NCBI RefSeq assembly: GCF_000143415.4
Contig: NW_003314288.1
Coordinates: 270,002-334,001 of the forward strand
Direction: 5' to 3'
DNA: 64,000 nt
DNA from: Selaginella moellendorffii
Taxonomy: Eukaryota; Streptophyta; Lycopodiopsida; Selaginellales; Selaginellaceae
A program made the position numbers and the translations under genes. Below the pieces are notes generated by a model that saw nothing but the letters and a program-made list of their open reading frames with translations, made no database searches and was not told the origin of the DNA. Shown piece by piece: positions 1 to 8,899 of this stretch. The first letter of the stretch is position 1, and the number at the start of each line of letters is the position of its first letter.

Positions 1-173
1 CGCCAGACCCAACCCCTCGGGCAACGGTGGCAACTATTGTCATACCAATACCACCCCGACTGGCAGCGCTGGGCAGCAGCCTTTGCGATTCCTCCCACGT
101 CCACGCCCATGGCCAGCATCATCACAAACATGGCGAGCGCCAAAAACAACACCAACAAAGCCTTGTTCTCCAT
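1..173 (-). CDS. Small secreted Cys-rich peptide, 5' part (runs off window)
   Basis: Reading leftward from an ATG at 173, the frame stays open to the window edge (57 codons). It begins MENKALLVLFLALAMF, a hydrophobic signal peptide that extends to about residue 33 (AKAAA), followed by a mature region starting QRCQSGWYWYDNSCHRC. The Cys spacing C-x10-C-x2-C matches a second, damaged copy at 4466-4612, whose end suggests a mature peptide of about 28 residues with five cysteines. A TATA box lies 62 bp upstream of the ATG. I do not recognise the family. It could be an apoplastic signalling or defence-type peptide, but nothing here shows its activity. The stop codon is outside the window. Confidence 0.6.
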   Translation of the reverse strand, partial: MENKALLVLFLALAMFVMMLAMGVDVGGIAKAAAQRCQSGWYWYDNSCHRCPRGWVW

Positions 174-234
174 GATTTGCTGACAGACTAAGAGAAGAGA
201 GAAGTGGTTTGATCTGTGAGGCAGGAGGGGCTCA

Positions 235-243
235 TATTTATAG
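235..243 (-). promoter_or_regulatory. TATA box of the Cys-rich peptide gene
   Basis: CTATAAATA on the minus strand. A start site about 30 bp downstream would leave a 5' UTR of roughly 35 nt before the ATG at 173, which supports the peptide frame as a real gene. Confidence 0.55.
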
Positions 244-2890
244 CTCGAGGCAGCACACAATGCTTTAATGGATTCTACAGAGTTGTCTTGGGACGGCATC
301 GGTTGGTCCTTATACTGCTGGGATCCACATAATATCTCATGCGCTCTCCAACCCTTCAAATGAGGGTCCTTACATGATTTGTTTACACTCTAGCTCAACA
401 AAATCGCCATTCCTCTTCTACCGTTGCTAAAATTTAACAAGCTCATACTACAAGCTTGGAGATAGAGAAAGCCATGGAATTTAGCTCGAAAGATCCTAGC
501 GTTTGAAGCGACACGAGTTCTTGTAAGACCTTCGGCCTGTGTATGGGCTGGAGTTGTTGACACTCTTCAGTTATGTCGTCTCTTTGTCTCCATGCTCTCT
601 CGGTCATCTGTCCATACTGCTATGACTGAATCTCAGTGATTAGCGGCGTCTATTCATCAGCACCACCAACAGTGGCAGCAGCAGCATGAGCATGCCTATC
701 GTGGCAGCCCATTTCAATTTTGCCCCCAATTACTTTGCCCAAATCCAACAGAAACTCTCCCTATGCCCTGCAATGCATGGCTGAGGCCAAAGCATATGTC
801 CTATGTGGCATGGTGATTATGGTACTAGGCCTGACCCATCGGACGGAAATGCCACTATCACCCAAGTGGAGAGATTGCAGTAAGTGGATTAACGGTTATG
901 CCTGAGCTCTGAGCCCACCCCAAGCTCCTCCACCCTCTTCGCATTGTCACGAGACAGTGTTTTGTAGCTTTTGCGCGTGGGTATTGGGAGAGTGATTGCT
1001 GGATGGGGATTTTGTTCTCACAACAGATGCCCAGGGTGGCAGTTGCTGATAGTGCAGCTCTTCACTAGTCTTCAAAAAGCAGAGGGGGAGAACAGAGGAC
1101 TTGCTGACCTATATTGGCATAGTCTATTAAGGCATGTGCTGCAAGCACATGTTTGCCAGCACGTGATGCTCCACCATTTTTATAAGGCATCTTGATGCCT
1201 TTTGTGACACTATTAGAGGCCATGCGCATATCCCACCACCTGCTATGAGAGATGGCCAAATTTCCACAATTATGAGGTAGGCAAATGCTGAGAGCTGCAA
1301 CTTATGAAGCCCCTTTGCTTTCCTTGGGTGTTGAGAGCTTTTTGCCACTGTCTAGACAACCAGGAAACATCTTTGATTTTGAGGGGAATATGAGAGACTT
1401 AGCTCTAAATGCCCTCTTTCTCCTGGCAAATGGTGGTCTACAGCTAGTGGGGGTATGTGACAATGCCTAGTGTGCATCTCTAGCACCAGCTGCCATGTGG
1501 TATGTCATGTAACAACACAACATCAATTGGGTCATCCAAACTATTGTAGTCTACTTGACCACTAGAAGCTTGGAGAATGAGAGGCATAGTTTCAGCAATT
1601 AGTCACTCTAGGGATTTGATGGGAATTATGCGAGTTTTGTATGGAATGACATTTATGTATCCTCATGAAATGTATCAAACTAAGTTGTATAACTAGCCAC
1701 TGAATCATTAGAAATGGATTTAGGTGATCTAAGAAGAAAATAAGATCATTGAAGATGCAAATTATATATTGTAAAGAATATTGAGTGCTTTGTGAATTTA
1801 TGTTGGGAGTTATAGGCAAACTTTGCAGAATATTGATGAGAGATAAATAATAAAGATATTATTCCAATGTCTAGATTGTACACTCCAATTATTCATCTAT
1901 TTGAGGATGATGGGAGGTGGAAATCTTACTTGTATTATAGAGTAATTGAAGTATTTATTGCCAAAAGTTGGAGATGAAATATAGTCATAAATCACTTACA
2001 AAATCATTAGATAATCTATAGAGACAAAAAATACATATGTTAAATATACAATAGTGAAAGTTTTGTAAATGATTTGATGTTTTACTAGTGAATGTGAACT
2101 GTTTTTCCAAAATGACACACTTATTGCTTTGCAAAATAGTGGTAGATTTGTTAAAATAAATTGTCAAAACCCTAAAGTTACAGAAAGCATGTTGAAGCAT
2201 ATTGAAAGATTATGAATAAACTCCTTTTATGCATTGACACATACAAAGCCACTAAAATAGATGTTGAGCAACATCAATAGTTTTACATACCTCAAAATAA
2301 CCTATGAGGGGAGTGTAATGGCATGATTGAATAATATATAATTATTTTCAAAGACATAAAGCTATGTGTAATGATGTAGGAGATCATCCCAAAATTGAAT
2401 AAAACAAAAATCTCTATATTGTATAAGCAAATCACTAAGTTGAAGATGCCCACAAACTTCATGAACAAATAAATCTATCAATTAATCCTCACAAATTATT
2501 GTTTGTAAAGAATAGTTTATTGGTGTAGAAATTTGAGAAAAAAATCTATGTTTTGTCACAGATAACTTATTTTCTTCTCTTTTGCTCTGTCCAGTTGGAG
2601 ATTTGCACAGAGATTTATGTCAGACCAAGAGAGCATTGAGAGTGGTTGGAGTTTTATCCGACGATGAACAAGATAATTGGACTGGAGGCACCACTGTTAA
2701 GTCACACTATCTAATCAAGTTGATTTAGAACTAAGAGGAGTCAAGTAAAAGTTGCTTTTGAAGTTCAAAAACTAAAGTAAGAGCAAGGTAATTGTGTCAG
2801 GTCTTTACCATTCATTTGCCTAGATGATGAATAGTGATAACAATAGATTAAGGATTGAGACTAGCATACTTGGCAACAATTGAGGACAAA
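244..2890. other. No recognisable gene
   Basis: Only short unconvincing frames are present. From about 1590 the sequence becomes AT-rich and looks like old repeat DNA leading into the gypsy scrap at 2890-3062. Nothing here is supported as a gene. Confidence 0.4.
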
Positions 2891-3062
2891 AGATGAGCAT
2901 TAATACTCCAAATTTTTATAATCAGTAAAGATTATCATAACATGTGTATCACCCTTCAAGAAGTATTGTCAATCCTTAAAGCATTCAACAATGACTGACA
3001 ACTCTTTGTTAAAGATGTTATAATTAATTTTAACTATAGAATATTTATGGAAAGCAATTGCA
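2890..3062 (-). mobile_element. Ty3/gypsy RNase H scrap
   Basis: On the minus strand one frame reads NYNIFNKELSVIVECFKD, a stop, QYFLKG, then FTDYKNLEY. This is the RNase H core of Ty3/gypsy elements (KELLAIV..F..W..YL.G and TDHKNLEY). It carries in-frame stops and no neighbouring domain survives clearly, so it is a relic. Confidence 0.6.
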
Positions 3063-4465
3063 AGTGCAAAAAGGGATAAGATATTAATATTAATATTGGA
3101 GCTCAGCTAAGAATATTTTAAAGCCTAAGGTGTTCCAGCCCTAAATCCCTCAAGCCAATTGATACATAAATACATATCCATGATGACAGTAGCTGTAAGA
3201 GGTCTTCCGAAAGGATCTTCACTAGGTTGTGAGCAAAGAAAAATGCTCAAAAAGCAGGTCGTGAGGATGTTTGGTTCCATACCAAAACAAGTCTCTGGAT
3301 GACTGAAAGAGTATGGGAACAAAAAGATTGTAAAGAGAACAAACAATATAAGTATTTCCTAAAGGAATACCATAATGGGTAACTCATCCTTGAGCTTTCC
3401 ACTTGAATTCTCTCTTTGAGCCTATTATGGAGGTTAACAACCAAGTATTTTATTAGACAAATTTGTTACTTCCAAAAACTTACAGTTTGGTATTGTTCCC
3501 TTTCTTTTTCTAGAGAAGAACAAACAAGTTAGCATACCCTTGTACTATGCAATGTTACTATAGTTATTAATTTCCTTATGATGGAAGTTGCTTCTTATAT
3601 ATGATTGTTTTTATATGCTCTTACTTTCTTTCTTTTTGGGTATTTGTATTTCTAAACAGTTCTTTCTCATAAGAGTTTTTCTTCTTAATATGTTTGTTTT
3701 ATTATTATTTTCAGTTTTGTAAGATCTTGATTATTCTCATTTTATTTCTCATGCATATAGGTTATTAGTAAGCAGTGATTGTTTGTATAAGAGTGATTCT
3801 GAGATGTTTAGAGTATTCAAGCTGTGTGACTATGGATAAGTTAGCTTGAACATCACGTATCTAAACTTGCAAGTGGTCTTGCTTTAGTTTCCATGAGAGC
3901 TAAATGGATATATAAATAGTATTTTGAATGAAGACCACAAATAACTGCAGAGATGAAAGTTTGCCAGTGGTGTTGAGTTGTCGCTGAGAAATACGAAATA
4001 CAAACTTGTTAGCTGAAATTGCTTGATACAAGAGTAAAAAGGATCTTGCTTATCGGCAATCCAGAGTGGCCCGTGCCACATTCATAGCCTCCTCCACCCT
4101 CTGTATCTCTTTCATATGCTTCTGCCATTTCCTTTACAGATTCCTTGGCGCCAAGCCTCTCCCAAACTAAGAGAAACAAGCTTTTCCCCTCAACCCTAAA
4201 CCCGCCTTGAAAGTTAGTCAAGGAAATAGTTCCGTGTTTGTTTGCTGGGACATACAGAATAAAGTTTGCAACGTGAAGAAAGTAAAATGACCCAAGGAAA
4301 GCTCAGCGTGCCTGGAGTCAAAATCAAGGAAATATCAACGCCTGGACATTTCATGTATATCTCATGCAAGGCGATACAGAAAAGTGTCTTTTATTCTTAT
4401 TTTCATCCATCAAAGGCAATTACGATGCTGATTCTTAACTGGCTTACCTCCTGAAACCTCCGGTT
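3063..4465. other. No recognisable gene
   Basis: AT-rich sequence with short open frames only. The minus-strand frame at 4009-4221 (70 codons) shows no family signature. Nothing else is supported. Confidence 0.35.
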
Positions 4466-4612
4466 TCAGTTGCCCCAGCAACGATTGTTGCAACCCCTCT
4501 GGCAACGGTGACAAGTATTGTCATACCAATACCACCCCGACTGGCAGCGCTGGGCAGCAGCCTTTGCAATTTCTCCCACGTCCACGCCTATGGCCAGCAT
4601 CATCACAAACAT
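4466..4612 (-). pseudogene. Second copy of the secreted Cys-rich peptide gene, signal peptide lost
   Basis: The DNA is almost identical to 1-140. The frame runs from an internal ATG at 4612 to TGA at 4466-4468 (48 aa), with the mature part C-x10-C-x2-C-x3-C-x3-C ending CNNRCWGN. Upstream of the ATG the sequence diverges: the frame continues as RRVLGVAFGALT back to a stop, with no start codon and no MENKALL segment. No TATA box is evident. It is therefore probably a 5'-truncated duplicate, although a short product from the internal ATG cannot be excluded. It ends about 100 bp downstream of the PPR gene stop. Confidence 0.5.
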
Positions 4613-4713
4613 GGTGAGAGCACCAAAAGCAACACCAAGAACTCTTCTGCCAAAACTTTACAAGAGTTTAACTCAAAGTTCTATAGAACTTCGAGGGTAT
4701 ACTAGACACGAAC

Positions 4714-6633
4714 CTAGGATATACTGTTTGAAAGCAATACATACGCTCCGGAGTTCTTGTCCTCCATTTCGACCACAGACTCTGTAAGACCCTCGGCCCA
4801 CTTCAAGTCACCCGCAACACTACATGCTGCAAGCAAAGTGGTAAATGCTACATCGTCTCTTCTCACCGGCATGCTCTTGACAATCTCTTGGGCATTCCAG
4901 AGCTGCCCAGCACGCCCAAACAGATCGATCACGCAGCAGTAGTGATCAGCAACGGGAGCAATCCCCCAGTCGTCCCTCATGATCAGAAAGTGGTCTATGC
5001 TACTTAGCAGCCATCCGGCATGGCTGCAACAATTAAGAACATGAATGAAAGTGATATCATTTGGCGTATGGCCCTCGAGAACCATGGCATGAAACAGTTC
5101 AAGGGCTTCTTTTGCATGGCCAGATTTCACGTAGGCCTGCATTATCGAGTTCCAGGTCACCCTGCTCTTCTCCACGGACGAGTCAAACAAGAACTTGGCT
5201 TGTGATATATGCCCTCGTTGGGCATATGCCCCCATCATGGTTGTTAATGACAATGGGTTGTGTTCTGGAACGTTCTCAAAGATCCGCCTTGCCTTGTCCA
5301 TATGCCCAGATTGGGTATATCCCACAATCAGCGTGTTAGCAGCGTTAATTTGCCGCTGGGGCATCTCCTTGTAAATCCTTTCGGCCTCGTCAAAATGCCC
5401 CTTTTGAGAATATGTGTGGAGAAAGCCAGTCCACGACAGTGCGTTATGCTTTGGCATTCGCTCAAAGATCTTGATAGCGTCTTTCAGTTTTCCATCTTGG
5501 GCGTAACATTCAAGCATGAGATTGCAACAAATTACATCGCGATCGGGTATGGAAGCAAACATCCTTTCAACCTCGGAATAATTCCCTCTTTGGGCATATG
5601 CACCCATCATGGAAGTTGACGACCAAAGGTTCCACAGCGGCATTTTCTTAAACATCTCTTCTGCTTCCAAAATCTTGCCATTGTTGGCGTAAGCCACAAT
5701 CACTGTCGCCCATGACACCAGATCCTTGAAGTTGATCTCCTCAAAGATCCTTCTCGCATCATCAAGATGCCCACTCTGGCCATTTGCTTGGATCATCGCG
5801 GTCGAAGCCATGGTGTCCCTCTCCGGAATCCTTCGAAAAATATCTCGCGCTCGATCAAAATCACACAAATCCACGTACGACTGTAGAGCCGTGTTCCACG
5901 AAACAATGTCCCATTCGGGCATCCTCTCTAGCATCGCGGTGGCCTCCTCGTCAAGACCCCCCTGGACGTATCCCTGGACGAGTGAATTCCACGCGACCAA
6001 GCTCTTCTCGGGCAATCCATCAAAGAGACTCTTCGCGTCTTCCACAAGGCCGTGCTGGGCAAATGCCGCAACCATGGTAGCACTCGCCATGGTGTCCCTC
6101 TTGGGCATCCGGTGGAAGGATCTCCACGACTCCTCAAGCCGGCCATAGTGTGCAAAGTAAAGAACCAGCGTCGTCCACGAGATCACGTCCCGGCGGGGGG
6201 TCCGATCGAAGAGCTCCTTGGCCTCGGCAAGATGCCCTTGCTGGGCATAAGCGCGTGCCATGCCATTCCAAGTGACAGTATCCTTCTCGGGCATTCGATC
6301 AAAGAGATCGCGGGCTTGGACGATTTGGCCGTGCTGAGAGTGAGCAGCGATCATGAGAGTCGAGGAAAACTTGTTTGGATCCGGGATGGAGTCGAAGATG
6401 CGGCGGGCATCCGCAACACTGCCGCACTTGCCATACATCTCAACGAGGAGATTGGCGAGGAAGCGGTCGTGCCTGAACTGCGAGGCTTGGATCTGTGCGT
6501 GGATGGCGATGGCACGCTGGAGATCTCTGGGGCTGCTGCAAGAGCGCACGAGCTGGGCGTATCCATGTTTGTTACTACACAAGTCAGTCACTTTTGGCAT
6601 ATCACAAATAACTACTACTACAGAAATTAACAA
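4714..6633 (-). CDS. PPR protein, PLS class, S-repeat rich, truncated E domain
   Basis: A single intronless frame of up to 639 codons. ATG at 6633 or, more plausibly, the in-frame ATG at 6600 (MPKVTDLC) is the start, because the preceding residues look like leader. It holds about fifteen tandem 31-residue S-type PPR motifs of the form (R/K)D..SW..M..AYAQ.G....A..(L/I)F..MP, followed by one P-type and one L-type motif and the start of an E1 motif that stops at YVLLSNSIS. The usual E2 and DYW parts are absent. PLS-class PPR proteins bind organellar RNA and act mainly in C-to-U editing; without its own DYW domain this one would need a partner. The damaged peptide copy lies close downstream, so the short E domain may result from a rearrangement. 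No stop or frameshift is seen. Confidence 0.8.
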   Translation of the reverse strand: MLISVVVVICDMPKVTDLCSNKHGYAQLVRSCSSPRDLQRAIAIHAQIQASQFRHDRFLANLLVEMYGKCGSVADARRIFDSIPDPNKFSSTLMIAAHSQHGQIVQARDLFDRMPEKDTVTWNGMARAYAQQGHLAEAKELFDRTPRRDVISWTTLVLYFAHYGRLEESWRSFHRMPKRDTMASATMVAAFAQHGLVEDAKSLFDGLPEKSLVAWNSLVQGYVQGGLDEEATAMLERMPEWDIVSWNTALQSYVDLCDFDRARDIFRRIPERDTMASTAMIQANGQSGHLDDARRIFEEINFKDLVSWATVIVAYANNGKILEAEEMFKKMPLWNLWSSTSMMGAYAQRGNYSEVERMFASIPDRDVICCNLMLECYAQDGKLKDAIKIFERMPKHNALSWTGFLHTYSQKGHFDEAERIYKEMPQRQINAANTLIVGYTQSGHMDKARRIFENVPEHNPLSLTTMMGAYAQRGHISQAKFLFDSSVEKSRVTWNSIMQAYVKSGHAKEALELFHAMVLEGHTPNDITFIHVLNCCSHAGWLLSSIDHFLIMRDDWGIAPVADHYCCVIDLFGRAGQLWNAQEIVKSMPVRRDDVAFTTLLAACSVAGDLKWAEGLTESVVEMEDKNSGAYVLLSNSIS

Positions 6634-6853
6634 TCACTTTTTGCATTTCACAAAGAATTTCATTTACTATATGCTATATGTATAAATTGGCATGTCACAA
6701 AGAACCTTGTAACGAACATTTTTCATTTTGCAAAACTCAAGTTTTCACAAGAACTCTTCATGGTTTTCCAGATAAGAACGATAAGAATGACAGTACTATT
6801 ATTGACACAACCCAAAAGCAAGTAGCAAACAAAACTATCTCGGATGGATGGAC

Positions 6854-7285
6854 TCAAGCTCCAACTTCTCGCGCGACTTCTCTGGCCTTCTCGCTGACAT
6901 GCGACGCAGTATCGGCGATTTTGTGCTTGACAGCGTCGATCTTGTCAGCTCCCACCGGGTGCCTGCCTTTGACGTAGTTGTAGAGCCATGCAACCGCGGA
7001 GCACGCGGTCACGAAGGCCGCGCTGAGCGACACGAATCCTCCGGTGCCGACTGCAACGATCCCAGCCAGCGGCACCAGGATCGGGCTGAAGAGGATGAAG
7101 AGCGGCGTCGCGAGAGCCAGCGAGAGGCCAGCACCGGCCAGAGTGATGCCACCGAGAACTAGAACGATGAGCGCAGCCGTGAGGAGGAGGACTATCCCGA
7201 GCAGCTGGCGGGAATTCGGCGCGCGCTCCCTCAGCCGGCTCATGATGCGGCGAGCTTGCTGCTTTGCTTGATCCTGATCTGCCAT
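6854..7285 (-). CDS. Oleosin
   Basis: A 143-aa frame from ATG at 7285. It has a polar basic N terminus (MADQDQAKQQARRIMSRLRE), a long uncharged stretch of about 70 residues (about 28-100), and an amphipathic C terminus ending SEKAREVAREVGA. The hydrophobic stretch contains the oleosin proline knot P-x5-SP-x3-P (PLFILFSPILVPLAG). Oleosins coat lipid droplets by inserting this hairpin into the oil phase and stop droplets fusing, in seeds and also in spores of seedless plants. The length is typical. A G-box lies 110 bp upstream. The 131 bp between the upstream neuroguidin stop and this ATG must hold the core promoter. Confidence 0.93.
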   Translation of the reverse strand: MADQDQAKQQARRIMSRLRERAPNSRQLLGIVLLLTAALIVLVLGGITLAGAGLSLALATPLFILFSPILVPLAGIVAVGTGGFVSLSAAFVTACSAVAWLYNYVKGRHPVGADKIDAVKHKIADTASHVSEKAREVAREVGA

Positions 7286-7394
7286 CTCTGGCTCGAAGAA
7301 CGAACGATGAAATGAATCACTTGCCTGTCCCTAGAAACGAGTGAACTTCTTTTGAGCTTGAAAAACCGAGCTTCTGACCTGACACTTGGCATGA

Positions 7395-7402
7395 CCACGT
7401 GG
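7395..7402. promoter_or_regulatory. G-box / ABRE-like element upstream of oleosin
   Basis: The perfect palindrome CCACGTGG sits 110 bp upstream of the oleosin ATG and just past the neuroguidin stop. ACGT-core elements bind bZIP factors of the ABI5 type, which drive oleosin genes in seeds. Functional use here is inferred from position. Confidence 0.5.
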
Positions 7403-7416
7403 ACCTCGCTTCGTTT

Positions 7417-8681
7417 TTACGAGCGGTTCTTCTTCTTATTTTTAAACTTACCCTGCAAGGCAAAAGAGAAAAACTCGTTTAGCGATAGATAGATGTTTCA
7501 TTCCTTACCTTAAGTTTCTTTACGCGAAGCTTGCCGCTAGCTTTGGATTTTTTGAGCTTCTTGGAGCGAGATGGTTGATCGCCATCGTCCTCGGTAAAGG
7601 CCAAGCCAGCAACATCGTCGGTGAAATCATCCATCAGCCCCTGGAGCCTGTAACTCAAATCCAGAAGCGTTACAGAGAAAAACTCGCGATAGCTCTGGAG
7701 CTTACCCGTTTCGAGAACGCTTTAAGCGTGTCAATCTCTTGCGTTCCACCTTGGACAGAGGAACACGAGTAAACATGTCTTCCTCTTGCTTTGCGCGCGC
7801 GTCCAGCCTCGCCATCTCTCGCTGGAACTGCTTGCTTTCAGCCCCGAGCGAATGCTGGATCTGTGGCAAGAGAAAAACTTTCAACTCACAGGCAACACCG
7901 AGGTTAATGCTTACCTCTTCAGGCCTTCCTTCGAGATCATCCACCATAGATTTGATGTACGAGCTTCGTGAAGCTCGACGCTGCTCTTCCCTTTCGGCTC
8001 GCTGCCTCGTCCTTTTGTCCTTGGCACTCTCTTTCTCGTCCATAGCCGTGGGAGCGATCTTCGGTGGCTTGTAAACGCCACCATTTCCCTACAGAGCAAA
8101 CCGTGATCTTGACAAACACGAGAAAAGAAAACCATGATCTTCGTACCTCCATGTCTTCCTCGATTTTGGAAACGAGCAAGTCTGGATTAGGCCTGTACTT
8201 TAGATCGTCTTTCTCAGCGGCCAGGTACTGATCGCTAGCCGGTGCTGTGGCTTGCTTGAGAAGCTTGTCGATTTGATACTGTAGCTTCTTGTCAATGGGA
8301 CGGATCTGCAAAAACCAGTTTTTATTCTCATATGCTCGAAGCTATTCTTACCTTCTCCAAGAACAAACGAATTTCGGCAAGACGCTGGATGACAGGATGC
8401 TCGGAAAGATCGCATTTCCCTTCGGCTCTCAACAGGATCAAAAACACGAGATGCTGGCAGTAGCTCGATAGAAGCAAATGCTTCACTTCTAGGTAGCCGA
8501 TTCCATCCTTCGTTTGATTCTCCCCTTCTCTCACCTGAAAGGAACTAAGTCATCCAAATGAAAGAACTAGACACTAGAAATCCAATGCCTTGATCGCCAT
8601 TTCCCGCGATTTCTTCTGCAGCTCCTCCAGGCCCTCTCTCATTTCGGCCTCCGGGCGCGCGACCGCCGCCCCTTTTTCCAT
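7417..8681 (-). CDS. Neuroguidin / Lcp5-like protein (Sas10/Utp3/C1D family), 7 exons
   Basis: Exons on the minus strand: 8681-8589, 8534-8352, 8305-8147, 8088-7915, 7860-7706, 7647-7509 and 7452-7417. They give one 312-aa frame. All introns after the first are GT-AG and 46-61 bp; the first (8588-8535) fits only as GC-AG. The Sas10/Utp3 core is clear: GIGYLEVKHLLL, HPVIQRLAEIRLFLEK, then IRPIDKKLQYQIDKLLK. Next come RPNPDLL, GVYKPPKIAP, an acidic/basic coiled stretch and a Lys-rich tail (KFKNKKKNRS). The family works in the small-subunit processome in the nucleolus, in 18S rRNA maturation. Length is normal for the family. It shares a short divergent promoter with SEC16, and telo-box-like motifs there suit a ribosome-biogenesis gene. 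Confidence 0.88.
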
Positions 8682-8899
8682 GAAAGGGCGCTAGAACCCT
8701 AAATCCCCGAGCCTGCGAATATTTTAAGGAATCAAATATAGTAGTAGTTTTAGGGTTAAAGGGACAGGGATGGGGTTTCACGAATGGTAGCTGGATTCGG
8801 ATGCTGCAAAAGGTGGGCCGCGTAGATCTAGCGCGAAATCTCTGCCTAGAATCGAAGATCCATGTAATTCGGCGCTCGGGAGCACGCTAGATTCCACAA
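8682..8899. promoter_or_regulatory. Divergent promoter between neuroguidin and SEC16
   Basis: Only 218 bp separate the two start codons. The interval holds AACCCTAAA at 8695-8703 and its inverse TTTAGGGTT at 8749-8757, which match the core of plant telo-boxes common in promoters of ribosomal and ribosome-assembly genes. No clear TATA box faces either gene. Shared regulation is inferred. Confidence 0.5.

Noticed and set aside
4757-6685. Several plus-strand frames of 100-190 codons
   Set aside because: Antisense to the PPR gene; no domain signatures.
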